A stretch of 64,000 bases of DNA, from positions 6,101,501 through 6,165,500 of the forward strand of contig NZ_LR134338.1 of the NCBI RefSeq assembly GCF_900637055.1, read 5' to 3'. Below the pieces are notes generated by a model. That model ran no database searches, was not told the DNA's origin, and saw nothing but the letters and a program-made list of their open reading frames with translations. Source of the DNA: Brevibacillus brevis. Lineage in GTDB: Bacteria > Bacillota > Bacilli > Brevibacillales > Brevibacillaceae. Position numbers and translations under genes: made by a program. Of the stretch, positions 19,390-29,004 are shown piece by piece. The stretch's first letter is position 1, and each line of letters opens with the position of its first letter.

Positions 19390-20208
19390 TTACATCGATG
19401 AAACGGCGCGAACGTAAATAACTTCGTAGGTGACTGGAATCCCCGTTTCTCTTTTATACGTCTGCTCATAGTAACGAATCATTTCTCCAAGAAGTTTTCT
19501 GCGCCCAAGACCGCTCCCTTGCTCCATACTTGCACTGGCGCCCACTGCTTTCACGGCATGCAAGAACTCCCGTACCCCCGGATAAGTTAGCCGTTCATAT
19601 TTCCTAATCACCTCTATATCCGTAAACCCTGCTTGCTCCAAAAGCCCGTGCCAATCACGTGCAGAGAGAAACTCCAAGCCATGGCGTACTCCCTTTTCCC
19701 CCAAAATCGCATGTGCATTCGCAAACGAATCATGCAGCTCCCAAAAAGTATCGGGTCCAAATGTCGAAAATACCAAAGGTGCTCCGGGCTTCAGGATTCT
19801 TCCCAATCCTTTTAGCGTATGCGCTGGCTTGGCAAACCACTGAAAACACGCTCCTGAAACGATCAAATCCTTCGACTTCGCCTGTTGTTCCCAAACCCAT
19901 TCTTCGGCATCGGCTTGAAAAAATGAGCAAATCAGGCCGTACTGCTCCAGATTGTTCCTTGCCTGCTCCAGCATACCTGACGCCATCTCTACCGCTTCGT
20001 AATGGGCATCAGAAAAATGGCTGCGAATGACGCGGGTTAATCCCCCTGTCCCGCAGCCAATCTCCAGAATGTTTCGCACCTCATTCTCGTTCGTTATTTC
20101 TGTCACCATTTGACTCACATGATCGGCCATCTTCTTTTGCACGCGTGCATATTTTTCGTATGAGGCAGCCTTCTCACTAAATCGGCTGCTGATTGCCCTC
20201 TTCTGCAA
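19390..20208 (-). CDS. bioC: malonyl-ACP O-methyltransferase BioC
   Basis: Methylates malonyl-ACP (or CoA) so that pimeloyl chains can be built by the fatty acid enzymes. 272 residues; the SAM-binding motif is ILEIGCGTGGLTRVI, and the N-terminus ISSRFSEKAASYEKYARVQ is the BioC type. The start TTG at 20208 lies within the end of bioH (32-base overlap), which implies translational coupling. It is the last gene of the biotin operon. Confidence 0.92.
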   Translation of the reverse strand: MQKRAISSRFSEKAASYEKYARVQKKMADHVSQMVTEITNENEVRNILEIGCGTGGLTRVIRSHFSDAHYEAVEMASGMLEQARNNLEQYGLICSFFQADAEEWVWEQQAKSKDLIVSGACFQWFAKPAHTLKGLGRILKPGAPLVFSTFGPDTFWELHDSFANAHAILGEKGVRHGLEFLSARDWHGLLEQAGFTDIEVIRKYERLTYPGVREFLHAVKAVGASASMEQGSGLGRRKLLGEMIRYYEQTYKRETGIPVTYEVIYVRAVSSM

Positions 20209-20914
20209 GCTGCTCCACCATCCTCTTTAGCGATTCTCCTACAACCTCTGGAACAAATACATGCGGAGCATGACCACAGTCAGGAATTTGCACGAAATTC
20301 GCACCCGTAATGCTACTCGCCAGTTCTTTTCCGGCTGCGAGCGAACAGATAGCATCCTCCGTTCCATGAATAACGAGAGTGGGAGTAGTCAGCGAAGACA
20401 GGAACGGGCGGCAATCCTCTTCTTCTAAATAGGACAAGCCCGCAATCAATGCCGCCGTACTCCACTTCTGGCTATCCACCCCCACGCGCAAGTCTGTTAG
20501 CTCACGCTCTCCTGGTGTTAGCATCTGTTCGACAAATACGTCCATCACCCGCTCGCGTGCTACGGAAAGCTGCCTTTTCATCCTTTGCAAAACAACAGGA
20601 TACCACCCTTTGCGAAGGTCTTGCTGTTCGCAGGTAAAACGTGCTGTGGTGCCGATCAAAACAAGTCCTGAGACTGGGTACTGGGCAGCGAGGCGCATTC
20701 CGAGCATGCCTCCCATGGACCACCCCACAACAATCAGTTCCTGCGCCGACAGAGAGCGGACTGCCTCTTCTACTCTCTCGTAAAATTGCAAGGAGTCAGT
20801 GACGTCCGAATAAGTAGGAATGATGTGCTGATAGGAAGGAAATTGTGAGCGAACTGCATCCCAACTGCATTCCGGCATTCCCCACCCGGTTAGCCACAGC
20901 ATCACTTTTCTCAC
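20177..20914 (-). CDS. bioH: pimeloyl-ACP methyl ester carboxylesterase (BioH-type alpha/beta hydrolase)
   Basis: Removes the methyl group from pimeloyl-ACP methyl ester and so ends chain building. 245 residues; nucleophile elbow GWSMGG, Asp in VIHGTEDAIC and His in IPDCGHAPHVF complete a catalytic triad. The GTG start overlaps the bioF stop (GTGA). The position between bioF and bioC supports the BioH role over a generic hydrolase. Confidence 0.85.
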   Translation of the reverse strand: MRKVMLWLTGWGMPECSWDAVRSQFPSYQHIIPTYSDVTDSLQFYERVEEAVRSLSAQELIVVGWSMGGMLGMRLAAQYPVSGLVLIGTTARFTCEQQDLRKGWYPVVLQRMKRQLSVARERVMDVFVEQMLTPGERELTDLRVGVDSQKWSTAALIAGLSYLEEEDCRPFLSSLTTPTLVIHGTEDAICSLAAGKELASSITGANFVQIPDCGHAPHVFVPEVVGESLKRMVEQLAEEGNQQPI

Positions 20915-22110
20915 GTTATCGTCCCTCCTCTAAGAAGCTCGTCTCTGATATCGCTCACTTGCTCGCAAGCCCACTCCAGCTCTTCGAACGTATGGGCAGC
21001 CATCACCGTAAAGCGGATACGTGCGGTTCCTGCTGGCACGGTAGGGGGTCGAATCGCCACTGCTGCAATCCCTCGCTGCCGAAGCCTTTTGCTGAATTGC
21101 AAAGTCCACTCATTTTCTCCTAATGTGAGCGGGATGATTGGCGTATCTTCTTCGTCTACGGTAAACCCGCGTGAGCGAAGCAACTGGCGAAACATGAGCG
21201 CATTCTGCCTCACTGCTTTTCTTCGCCAAGACTCTGTTTGCACCACAGACAACGCCGCCAGATTCGAGCCAATCACAGTAGGAGGCAGAGCTGTCGAATA
21301 CACCAGTGAGCGCGCTTTTGTCATCAAGTAACGAATGATGATCTCATCTGCGCATACGTATGCCCCATAAACACCAAATGCCTTACTGAAGGTTCCCATC
21401 AAAACATCGACTTGTCCGGCGATGCCCAGCTCGTGGCACAAGCCCTGCCCTTCTTCACCACGCACTCCCCCTGCATGGGCTTCGTCAACCATCAGCATGG
21501 CATCGTAACGATCTCGCAGTTGTACCAATTCAAGAAGAGGGGCTTTATCACCATCCATGGAGAATATGCTGTCCGTGACAATCCACTTCCGTCTTGCATC
21601 CTGGTGCTTTTTCAGCAAAAATTCCAGATGCTCCATGTCGTTATGTCTGTACCGAAAATGCTCCGCCCGACTGAGCACGATCCCATCGACAATGCTGGCG
21701 TGATTCAACCGATCACTAAAAACAGCGTCGCCTCTTCCGGCAAGTGCTGCAATTACCCCCGTATTTGCCTGATAGCCGTTCGCAAAGACAAGCGCACCTT
21801 CTCGCTCTTTCCACGCCGCAAGCTGCTTTTCCAGCTCGTCGTACAAAGCGTAGTTGCCATGGACGAGACGAGAGGCAGTTCCTCCTGCCCCCCACTCCTC
21901 TGCCGCCATCTTGCCAGCTTCCACGATTCGTTGATCGTGGGCCAAGCCCAAATAGTTGTTCGATGACAGGTTTAATAATCGTTTTCCTTCGACCTGAATC
22001 CACGTGCCTGTGCGATCACTGGCTGACTCTACGGTATTCCATTCCCTTGCCAACGATTGTTTCCGCAATGAATCGTATTCTTTTTCCAACCATGTGTATC
22101 GTTTGTTCAT
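20911..22110 (-). CDS. bioF: 8-amino-7-oxononanoate synthase
   Basis: PLP enzyme that condenses pimeloyl-ACP with L-alanine. 399 residues; LLNLSSNNYLGLAHDQ near the N-terminus, MLMVDEAHAGGVRGEEG, and the PLP Lys in LMGTFSKAFGVYGAYV are typical of the alpha-oxoamine synthase family. The C-terminal IRPPTVPAGTARIRFTVMA is typical as well. It lies 15 bases after bioB and overlaps bioH by four bases. Confidence 0.95.
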   Translation of the reverse strand: MNKRYTWLEKEYDSLRKQSLAREWNTVESASDRTGTWIQVEGKRLLNLSSNNYLGLAHDQRIVEAGKMAAEEWGAGGTASRLVHGNYALYDELEKQLAAWKEREGALVFANGYQANTGVIAALAGRGDAVFSDRLNHASIVDGIVLSRAEHFRYRHNDMEHLEFLLKKHQDARRKWIVTDSIFSMDGDKAPLLELVQLRDRYDAMLMVDEAHAGGVRGEEGQGLCHELGIAGQVDVLMGTFSKAFGVYGAYVCADEIIIRYLMTKARSLVYSTALPPTVIGSNLAALSVVQTESWRRKAVRQNALMFRQLLRSRGFTVDEEDTPIIPLTLGENEWTLQFSKRLRQRGIAAVAIRPPTVPAGTARIRFTVMAAHTFEELEWACEQVSDIRDELLRGGTIT

Positions 22111-22125
22111 GGCAGACCTACTGTC

Positions 22126-23121
22126 CTACAGCGCACACAGCTCGATTTCAAACCCGAGGTCTTCAATCATCTGATGGTCTGTCGTGATTTCTTGCCCGGG
22201 CGTAGTCAAATAGTCGCCCACGAACAATGAATTAGCTGCATACAAGGAGAGCGGCTGCAAGGTGCGCAAATTCACTTCGCGACCACCTGCAACGCGAATT
22301 TCTTTATCCGGGCAAATAAACCGGAACAAGGCTAGAACACGAAGAGCCTTCATTGCCGGGGTGCGTCCTTTATCCTCCAACGGTGTTCCTGGAATCGCAT
22401 TTAAAAAATTGATCGGGATGGAATCTGCGTCAAGATTGCGCAGGGCAAACGCCATTTCGACGATCTCCTCATCGCTCTCTCCCATGCCGATGATCACGCC
22501 TGCGCATGGCGACATCCCTGCTCTTTTCACGGTATCAACCGTCTGTACACGCTGATCGTACGTATGTGTTGTCGTAATTGCTTCGTAATGGTTGCGACTC
22601 GTGTTGAGATTATGGTTGTAGCGGTGAACACCTGAGTCTTTTAGGCGCGTCGCTTGTTCGTCGCTTAATATCCCTAAGCACGCGCAAATTTTCAGCGGCA
22701 TCGTCTCGCGGATTTCTTTGACTGCCTCGATGACCTGGCCCAGCTCTCTTTCCGTGGGACCACGCCCTGAGGCGACAATACAGTATGTACCTGCTTTTCG
22801 ATTCATGGCTTCTCGCGCACCTGCGAGCAATGTCTCCTTGTCCAGCATCGTGTACTTGGATACGGGTGCATTCGAGACAATCGACTGCGAGCAGTAACCG
22901 CAATCCTCCGGGCATAGGCCACTCTTGGCGTTGATGATCATGTTCAGTTTGACCTTTTTTCCGAAAAAGTGCTTTCTGACGCGAAAAGCTTCGTTCATGA
23001 CCAGCAGCAGCTCATCATCTGGCGCTTGCAACACCTTCATTGCTTCTTCCTGCGTAAACTCTTCTTTGTTCATCGCTTTATGAGCGTATCCCTTCCAATC
23101 CAGACAGGTGCTTTGCTTCAT
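22126..23121 (-). CDS. bioB: biotin synthase
   Basis: Radical SAM enzyme that inserts sulfur into dethiobiotin. 331 residues; cluster motif CPEDCGYCSQS near residue 70, and YNHNLNTSRNHY, CAGVIIGMGE and IPINFLNAIPGTPL are all typical of BioB. The ATG follows AAGGGGAGA by seven bases. It lies between bioD and bioF in the operon. Confidence 0.96.
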   Translation of the reverse strand: MKQSTCLDWKGYAHKAMNKEEFTQEEAMKVLQAPDDELLLVMNEAFRVRKHFFGKKVKLNMIINAKSGLCPEDCGYCSQSIVSNAPVSKYTMLDKETLLAGAREAMNRKAGTYCIVASGRGPTERELGQVIEAVKEIRETMPLKICACLGILSDEQATRLKDSGVHRYNHNLNTSRNHYEAITTTHTYDQRVQTVDTVKRAGMSPCAGVIIGMGESDEEIVEMAFALRNLDADSIPINFLNAIPGTPLEDKGRTPAMKALRVLALFRFICPDKEIRVAGGREVNLRTLQPLSLYAANSLFVGDYLTTPGQEITTDHQMIEDLGFEIELCAL

Positions 23122-23141
23122 TTTCTCGTCTCCCCTTCTTG

Positions 23142-23870
23142 TTATTTATGGCTCCACTGACACAACTGACCGATGTCTACGCATTCTCGGATTAGCTGTG
23201 TCAACTGCTGGCGCTCAAACGGTTGGTCTATCCATGGAAGCACGCCCCATACGGGAACTCCCCCATAGCTCTCAATCATGCTCGCGTTTGTTTTGACACT
23301 CTCATCGATGACACCAGCTGAGTTGGTTTGATTCAGGATGACACCTACAACTTCGATTCCGAGTTCCCGTGCATACCAAACGGACAAGAGCGTATGGTTA
23401 ATCGTGCCGAGCCCAGCCCGAGCCACGATGAGCATCGGCAGGTTCAGTCGAGCAGCAAGATCCGCCATCGTTTCGGTTGGGGTCAATGGAACAATCAGAC
23501 CACCTGCTCCTTCGACAAGGAGTGCCGGATAACGTTCCATCAGAGGTCGCCCTCCAGCAAGTACTTCCTCCATAGTCAAGCTTTTCCCCTCTGCTTCCGC
23601 AGCCAATAAAGGGGTAAGCGGTGCCTCAAAACAGAGCGGGGCTATCTCCTCACACGCGTCAGGCACTCCGCTCCACGATCTCAAGTGCATAGCGTCACTG
23701 CCCTCATCATGTGCTCGTGCACCTGACTGGACTGGCTTCCAAACCCCTATGTCCACTCCTGTCTCACGCAACACGGATGCGATTCCGGCAGTCACAACCG
23801 TTTTGCCCACCCCTGTATCTGTTCCTGTGATGAACAATCCGGAAAAGGGCCGATCAGCCATACCAATCAC
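23142..23870 (-). CDS. bioD: dethiobiotin synthetase
   Basis: ATP-dependent carboxylase that closes the ureido ring. 242 residues; P-loop [14 protein letters not shown], then VWKPVQSGA and [20 protein letters not shown]. The GTG start overlaps the bioA stop (GTGA), so the two are probably coupled. Confidence 0.95.
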   Translation of the reverse strand: MIGMADRPFSGLFITGTDTGVGKTVVTAGIASVLRETGVDIGVWKPVQSGARAHDEGSDAMHLRSWSGVPDACEEIAPLCFEAPLTPLLAAEAEGKSLTMEEVLAGGRPLMERYPALLVEGAGGLIVPLTPTETMADLAARLNLPMLIVARAGLGTINHTLLSVWYARELGIEVVGVILNQTNSAGVIDESVKTNASMIESYGGVPVWGVLPWIDQPFERQQLTQLIRECVDIGQLCQWSHK

Positions 23871-25249
23871 TCCTCCGTATCACCTGACGTTACTTCCTGA
23901 ATCGATTCCGCCAAAATCCGAACCATGTCAGCCAATTCCTCGGTTGTAGATACTAGCGGTGGGATAAAAACGATAACATTGCCCAACGGTCGTGTCAGAA
24001 GCCCTTTTTCTCTCGCTACCTGACAGACACGCACACCGACCCGCTCATTCCAGTGATAAGGCTCTTTGATCTCTTTATCCCGAACCAGCTCGATTCCCGC
24101 CATCAAGCCTTTTTGCCGGATTTCTCCTACATGAGACAGGTCGCGAAGTGGCTTTAGCAATTGATCTAGATCGATTGCTTTTTGTGCTACTTGTTGAACG
24201 ACTTCGCGCTCCTCCATCAGCCGCAGGTTAGCGAGCGCAACTGCACAGCCAAGTGGATTTCCCGTGAATGAGTGTCCGTGGAAAAAGGTTTTCTGTTCCT
24301 CATAGTCGGCGAAAAAGGCATCATAAATCTGCTCGGTTACTAAGGTAGCCGCTACTGGCAAATACCCTCCCGTGAGCCCTTTCGCGACCGCCATGATGTC
24401 TGGCACGACCTCATCATGCTCACAAGCGAACATTTTGCCCGTGCGTCCAAATCCTGTCGCTACTTCGTCGGCGATCAGCAATACATCGTAGGCGCGCAAC
24501 AGCTCCGCGATTTTTTTCAAGCAACCGTCCGGCATGATAATCATGCCGCTTGCTCCCTGAACGACTGGTTCCACGATCATCGCCGCAATCTCATGAGCTC
24601 TTTGCTTCAGCAAGCTTTCCAGACTGCTCAATGTGGCCTGAACGGCTGCTTCTTCGCCGCCTTGCCTGTATGGATAAGGGTATGGAATGACATGCGGAGA
24701 AAAGAGCAGCGGTTTGTAGACCTGATGGTAGAGAGGGATGGCTCCCACACTGGTGGCTCCAATCGTATCTCCGTGATAGGCATTGTTCATCGTGATAAAC
24801 GAATGCTTGCCGGTCTGCCCGCGATTTTGCCAGTATTGGAACGCCATTTTCAGTGAGATTTCGACCGCCGTTGCCCCGTTGTCAGAGTAAAAGACTTTGC
24901 TCAATCCTTTTGGAGCGAGGTGGATCAGCTTTTCCGCTAATAAAATGGATGGGACGTTTGCCATGCCGAGCAAGGTAGAATGGGCAATCTGGTCGAGCTG
25001 GTCCGTGATCGCCTGATTCAGCTCGGGAACGTTGTGGCCATGGACGTTCAACCACACTGAGGAAAAACCATCGTAGTAAGCCTTGCCGTTCACATCGAAC
25101 AGCTTGATCCCTTCTCCTCTCGCAATAATTAACGGCTCCTGTGCGACGTAGTCTTTCATTTGGGTGAAGGGATGCCAAACGTATTGCTTGTTTTTGGCGG
25201 AGAGCTCTGCATAATTATTTAACAACCAAATCACAACCTTGGTTAACAT
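23867..25249 (-). CDS. bioA: adenosylmethionine-8-amino-7-oxononanoate aminotransferase
   Basis: PLP enzyme that uses SAM as amino donor to make 7,8-diaminopelargonate. 460 residues from the ATG at 25249; the true start may be the TTG at 25225, since the first ATG lies at the edge of the BirA site and close to the expected transcription start, and the aligned BioA N-terminus begins near [22 protein letters not shown]. Motifs include [44 protein letters not shown] and the PLP Lys in [11 protein letters not shown]. First gene of the biotin operon. Confidence 0.95.
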   Translation of the reverse strand: MLTKVVIWLLNNYAELSAKNKQYVWHPFTQMKDYVAQEPLIIARGEGIKLFDVNGKAYYDGFSSVWLNVHGHNVPELNQAITDQLDQIAHSTLLGMANVPSILLAEKLIHLAPKGLSKVFYSDNGATAVEISLKMAFQYWQNRGQTGKHSFITMNNAYHGDTIGATSVGAIPLYHQVYKPLLFSPHVIPYPYPYRQGGEEAAVQATLSSLESLLKQRAHEIAAMIVEPVVQGASGMIIMPDGCLKKIAELLRAYDVLLIADEVATGFGRTGKMFACEHDEVVPDIMAVAKGLTGGYLPVAATLVTEQIYDAFFADYEEQKTFFHGHSFTGNPLGCAVALANLRLMEEREVVQQVAQKAIDLDQLLKPLRDLSHVGEIRQKGLMAGIELVRDKEIKEPYHWNERVGVRVCQVAREKGLLTRPLGNVIVFIPPLVSTTEELADMVRILAESIQEVTSGDTEE

Positions 25250-25253
25250 ATAT

Positions 25254-25283
25254 TTGTTAACCGTTATTTTAAATTGGTTAACC
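25254..25283 (-). promoter_or_regulatory. BirA operator of the biotin operon
   Basis: Plus strand TTGTTAACC (25254-25262) and GGTTAACC (25276-25283) are 13 bases apart, the same spacing as in the B. subtilis BirA operator. A third GGTTAAC half-site lies at 25241-25247. The operator overlaps the promoter spacer and -10, as expected for repression by biotinyl-AMP-bound BirA. Confidence 0.9.
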
Positions 25284-25294
25284 TATTTTGGCAA
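25266..25294 (-). promoter_or_regulatory. promoter of the biotin operon
   Basis: On the minus strand TTGCCA and TAAAAT are 17 bases apart; both the spacer and the -10 are covered by the BirA operator. Confidence 0.8.
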
Positions 25295-25354
25295 AGCTTT
25301 TTTCTCGACTTTGAAAAATTAGCAAGAAGGTCCTTCTGGTTTGAGTCAACATAG

Positions 25355-25575
25355 TGGAGGAGAAGAAAAAGCGCAGTTCTCTTCGACTCTGACACGCCAG
25401 CAGGGGGGATTTACTGTCCGTCTACACTTCCAAAAGGGGACCGTCGAGCCAAAGCCACCCTACGGGCGGAAGCTTCTCAAGGAAGAAGTGTTCGACAAGC
25501 GTGGTCCCCTTTTGCAAGTTCCGACTGGGTAGGCGTTGTCAAGGTCTACGAGCCCTGCACTTTTTCTTCTCACCA
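25355..25575. ncRNA. unidentified rod-like structured element (RNA or palindromic repeat)
   Basis: In the 423-base gap between bioA and the NAGPA gene, nested complementary arms close a rod of about 210 bases. The outer arms are GAGAAGAAAAAGCGCAG (25360-25376) and CTGCACTTTTTCTTCTC (25555-25571). Inside these, TGACACGCC pairs with GGCGTTGTCA, then AAAAGGGGACC pairs exactly with GGTCCCCTTTT (25433-25442 region and 25503-25513), then GTCGA pairs with TTCGAC; a small CTTCT/AAGAAG hairpin sits near the tip. Orientation is open, since both arms give a CTTTTTCTTCTC tract. 6S-like RNA, a regulatory RNA or a mobile palindromic repeat are all possible. I see no convincing promoter on either strand. 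Confidence 0.4.
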
Positions 25576-25621
25576 GCTTTGTCAGTTCATCAATACCTTC
25601 TAAAACTCCGGAAGGCGACAG

Positions 25622-25660
25622 AAAAAGGCCAAGCTCCTCTTCGTTAGAGAAGCTTGACCT
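25622..25660 (-). terminator. terminator of the NAGPA/SLH gene
   Basis: On the minus strand GGTCAAGCTTCTC pairs with GAGGAGCTTGGCC around an eight-base loop, followed by TTTTTC, 12 bases after the stop. Confidence 0.85.
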
Positions 25661-25672
25661 TTTATACTCCGT

Positions 25673-28600
25673 CTATTTATCTTGATGCAGGATGCGATAA
25701 AGCGCTACGACACACACTGCTCTCGTCGTCGGTTTATTCGGCTGATAATTTCCTCCAACTGGATCAATCAGACCGAGTCCGACCATATTGTTGATGGATG
25801 TAGATGCCCAGGATGGCCAGGTCCCTTTATCGGATACCTTTTTCGTCGCTCCCTTTTTATTCACGAGACGATCGAGAATGACTGCAGCCTCTGCGCGAGT
25901 CACTGGCTGATCCGGACGGAAGGTGTTATCTTTATACCCTTTCACCAGGCCTTTGGAAACAGCAACCTGTACGGCACCTTGCGCATAGGAAGGCACCTTA
26001 TCCTTGAATTTCAGCTTTGGCGAGGAAGGGAGGTCCCATTCAAAAGTGCGCGCGAGCAGGGTGACGAACTGTGCTCTGGTCAAGGAAACCTCTGGACCGA
26101 ACGTCGTCTCCGTCAAACCCTTCACGTAGCCCTTTTCCGCCATGTAGGTGATTTCCGCCTTGGCTGGATGCTTCGTGATATCGGTAAATCCAGCGCTGCT
26201 CGTGCCTGCATTGTCTAGGTAGTACGGAATGTACTTGCCGTAGCCGTTGACTTCATATACCCACTGCCCTTGAGCATTCATGGTTCCAAGCAGCGGATCC
26301 AATGTATTGTTCACTTCGTTTACGTACAAGAGTCCAACGCCTTTTCCAGCGAGCCATTGCTTCGGTGCTAAGGTCAACTGAATCGAAGAAGTGGAAATCG
26401 CGTCCTCTTGTCCCGCTTTTAGTTCGCCCGGCTTAATCGTAAACGAATAATCAGCAGGCACATAGCCTGGCATTGGCTGGGTCACAATCGACTCCACATC
26501 AATGAGCGCACTATCTAGGTAAGGTGCAGTATTTGCAAAGGAATAATGGAGATCCAGCTCCGCCCCGAGGGACATGCTGCCTGGCAGTTCAGGAACAACG
26601 GCCGCATCGCTCGGTTGACCTGTCTGGTTGCCCAAGAGGAGCGAGAATTCGTCGAAGTACAGTGTTCCTTTGTCGTGTGTAATGCCATCATTGGCTTGGT
26701 CAACGACATACACACTCTTCAGCTGCAACGGATACGCAACATTGCTCGGGAAGTAGCCTTTGACCTGCTTCCAGCCTGTCCAATCGATCTCTTTTGCCAG
26801 ATCGACATAGACCGGCTTGCCGTTTGCATCGACTACTTCTGCACGGAGCCAATGTCCGCTGTTGTCACCATTGACCCACAAGCCCAATCCGAGTGGTTTG
26901 CCAGGGATGGTCACAGGCTTTGCCCCCAGAACGCCGTACGAAATCCGCATGTTGTTCGCAGGTGCTCCAGAGAAGTTGTACACCAGCTTCGCTGCCTTTT
27001 TCGTGCGGAATGTCTGATCAGAAACGAGCGCGAACGAGCCAGCGGAACTGATGCTGGATGGATTTGCCGCATGGTACATGCCTGCCTGATTATCGAAGGT
27101 GAGCCATGGTTGCTCAAATTGTCCGACGGCAAATGGTACGGTTGTCGCCACGCCATCATACGTAATCGTCAGGTTTCCGTTGCCCGGCTCATTGCCTGCT
27201 ACCAGTTGCAGATTGTCGTTAATCGTTGCTACAGAAGAATCGACACTCGCTTTTACGCTAAGTGGCGTTGCTTGTACGGTAGAGCCCTTCTTCGTTTTGA
27301 TTTTGACATCGAGATTAAGGGATTGTCCCGGTGCAATCGTGATCGGATTCGGGGAAACGATGATTTGCTGGACATCGTTGCCGGAAATGACTTGAATGTC
27401 TTTATTTTGCGTCACATTGCCCAATCGCGCTGTCAATGTGATCTTGCCGGAGCGAGCTGGTGTGAATTGCTTGCCATTTACGGTTCCTGCTTCGGACTGG
27501 CTCGCATCCCAACTCACGTCGCCTGCATTGATCGCATATGGCTGGTAATGAACGTCATATCCTTTGGATGCGCTGAGCGGGATAGATTGTCCGATAAGCA
27601 CATCTGCCGGTACATCGATTTGGAAGCCTTTCAATTCTCCAGCAGGTGCCGTGTTGTATACGGCCAGTCCAGTAGGCACTCGACGCTCAGCACCGCCGCT
27701 CGGCTTATTCGCCAGATTCGCGTGTGTCTCACCCAGCATGCGAGCTGCCATGGTCGTAGAGCCACCACCGTCAAAGTTTACAGCCCGATAAGAGCCGAGC
27801 TCCGCCATGATTTTTGCCAGTTCGTCCAAATAAACACCTTGGCTCGCATCGATCGTGACCATGTACAAGGTCTTCCCGTCCTGGGAAACACCGACCGCTG
27901 TGCGTGCCGTTTTGTTCGTGATGGACTTGTCCGCTGGAAAGGACGAAAGTGCTTTCCCTTGATCGACTAAAAGGACATTGCCACCCACCGCATGGTTCAA
28001 GTCGAGTGTCTGCGGTGTTGTTTGGTACTCAACTGTTGCAGTAGCGCCTACTGGGAAGTTTTGTTTGAGAAAGGCTCCTGCTGCTCCATGTCCCCAAAGG
28101 ACATAGCCGTTGTAAGGTATGTATACGCCAGGTTGATTCACACGAACTTCTTTGGCTACGTTGTCTACAAACAGAATCTCGACGACATCTTTGTAGCCCG
28201 ATATGGTCCCCAAGCTGTTTTTGCCAAAGGAAGGGGTATAGACGTTCAGTTGGTTCTGGTGACTTTTTCGCCCATCACTCGGGTTGTACTCTTCCTTGTT
28301 AACTCCTTGAATCGAATAGGTAGCGCCATTAGGAGCTGTAACCTTGCCGCCAAAGCCAAACTTGTCGACGATAGCCATCTTGTCTCCAGTCAAGCCTAGC
28401 GCGTACCAGTAGGAGACCAAGCCCATGGAAGAAATGAGTTCGTCATCTTTCATGACAATGCCAAACGGCGCTCCCCGCTTCGACATGTTAAAAAAGTCGG
28501 CATTGATCGCTGCTACAGCTCCTGTTTCACGCGCCATTTGTGTAACCGTCTGCCTGTCTGTCAGCTTGCCTTTCGTTCCGTATACCGGTTTGACCTCAAC

Positions 28601-28837
28601 GTAAGGATTATTCATGTCAACCTTGGTCACCATGATCGTGACTACTTGGTTGGCAAATGATTTCGTATATTTCTGCAAAGTGGTCCCTTCACCAATTGGG
28701 GTTTGCCACATCATATTCAATGCACTGGTTTCCGCTCTGGCGTGTGCGACATTGGTCGCAAACGGCACAAACGGAACAAAAGCTCCCCAGGCCATGGTCG
28801 TGGCCGTGAGCAGCGTCACTATCCTTTGCGCTCTCAT
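25673..28837 (-). CDS. secreted phosphodiester glycosidase (NAGPA) domain protein with S-layer homology repeats
   Basis: 1054 residues from the ATG at 28837 (GAGGAG eight bases upstream). A signal peptide (residues 1 to about 35, ending NVAHA) is followed by a NAGPA/DUF2233-type domain (about 110-390) with VAAINADFF and the hallmark VNFDGGGSTTMAAR near residue 354. Next come an Ig-like stretch (SLNLDVKIKTKKGSTVQATP), a jelly-roll-like region, and three SLH repeats in the last about 170 residues, each with a TRAQ, TRAE or TRAV motif. SLH repeats attach to pyruvylated wall polymer. The NAGPA family removes GlcNAc caps from phosphodiesters; a wall-polymer substrate is inference. A single-gene unit; neighbouring wecB makes UDP-ManNAc for such polymers. 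Confidence 0.85.
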   Translation of the reverse strand: MRAQRIVTLLTATTMAWGAFVPFVPFATNVAHARAETSALNMMWQTPIGEGTTLQKYTKSFANQVVTIMVTKVDMNNPYVEVKPVYGTKGKLTDRQTVTQMARETGAVAAINADFFNMSKRGAPFGIVMKDDELISSMGLVSYWYALGLTGDKMAIVDKFGFGGKVTAPNGATYSIQGVNKEEYNPSDGRKSHQNQLNVYTPSFGKNSLGTISGYKDVVEILFVDNVAKEVRVNQPGVYIPYNGYVLWGHGAAGAFLKQNFPVGATATVEYQTTPQTLDLNHAVGGNVLLVDQGKALSSFPADKSITNKTARTAVGVSQDGKTLYMVTIDASQGVYLDELAKIMAELGSYRAVNFDGGGSTTMAARMLGETHANLANKPSGGAERRVPTGLAVYNTAPAGELKGFQIDVPADVLIGQSIPLSASKGYDVHYQPYAINAGDVSWDASQSEAGTVNGKQFTPARSGKITLTARLGNVTQNKDIQVISGNDVQQIIVSPNPITIAPGQSLNLDVKIKTKKGSTVQATPLSVKASVDSSVATINDNLQLVAGNEPGNGNLTITYDGVATTVPFAVGQFEQPWLTFDNQAGMYHAANPSSISSAGSFALVSDQTFRTKKAAKLVYNFSGAPANNMRISYGVLGAKPVTIPGKPLGLGLWVNGDNSGHWLRAEVVDANGKPVYVDLAKEIDWTGWKQVKGYFPSNVAYPLQLKSVYVVDQANDGITHDKGTLYFDEFSLLLGNQTGQPSDAAVVPELPGSMSLGAELDLHYSFANTAPYLDSALIDVESIVTQPMPGYVPADYSFTIKPGELKAGQEDAISTSSIQLTLAPKQWLAGKGVGLLYVNEVNNTLDPLLGTMNAQGQWVYEVNGYGKYIPYYLDNAGTSSAGFTDITKHPAKAEITYMAEKGYVKGLTETTFGPEVSLTRAQFVTLLARTFEWDLPSSPKLKFKDKVPSYAQGAVQVAVSKGLVKGYKDNTFRPDQPVTRAEAAVILDRLVNKKGATKKVSDKGTWPSWASTSINNMVGLGLIDPVGGNYQPNKPTTRAVCVVALYRILHQDK

Positions 28838-29004
28838 GTTGGTAACTCCTCTCCGTATTCCAAACTCTGTCTTTCTACCCTCTAAGCCAAGCAACTAAAT
28901 ATTAGACGCAAAAGGTCATGGATAGTTTCGCCAATTCTCTTGATTCTCTATTAGAAAAACATACCAAATCGTCAGTCATCAAAACTAAAATATCCCTCTC
29001 CAAC

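Noticed and set aside
25360-25571. Structured element read as an intrinsic terminator, T-box or FMN/lysine/cobalamin riboswitch
   Set aside because: I could not find the conserved core sequences of these riboswitches, and the rod is far longer than a terminator.
26546-27970. 474-codon plus-strand frame opposite the NAGPA/SLH gene
   Set aside because: The minus strand holds a signal peptide, NAGPA and SLH motifs; the plus frame has an unnatural Arg/Cys-rich composition.
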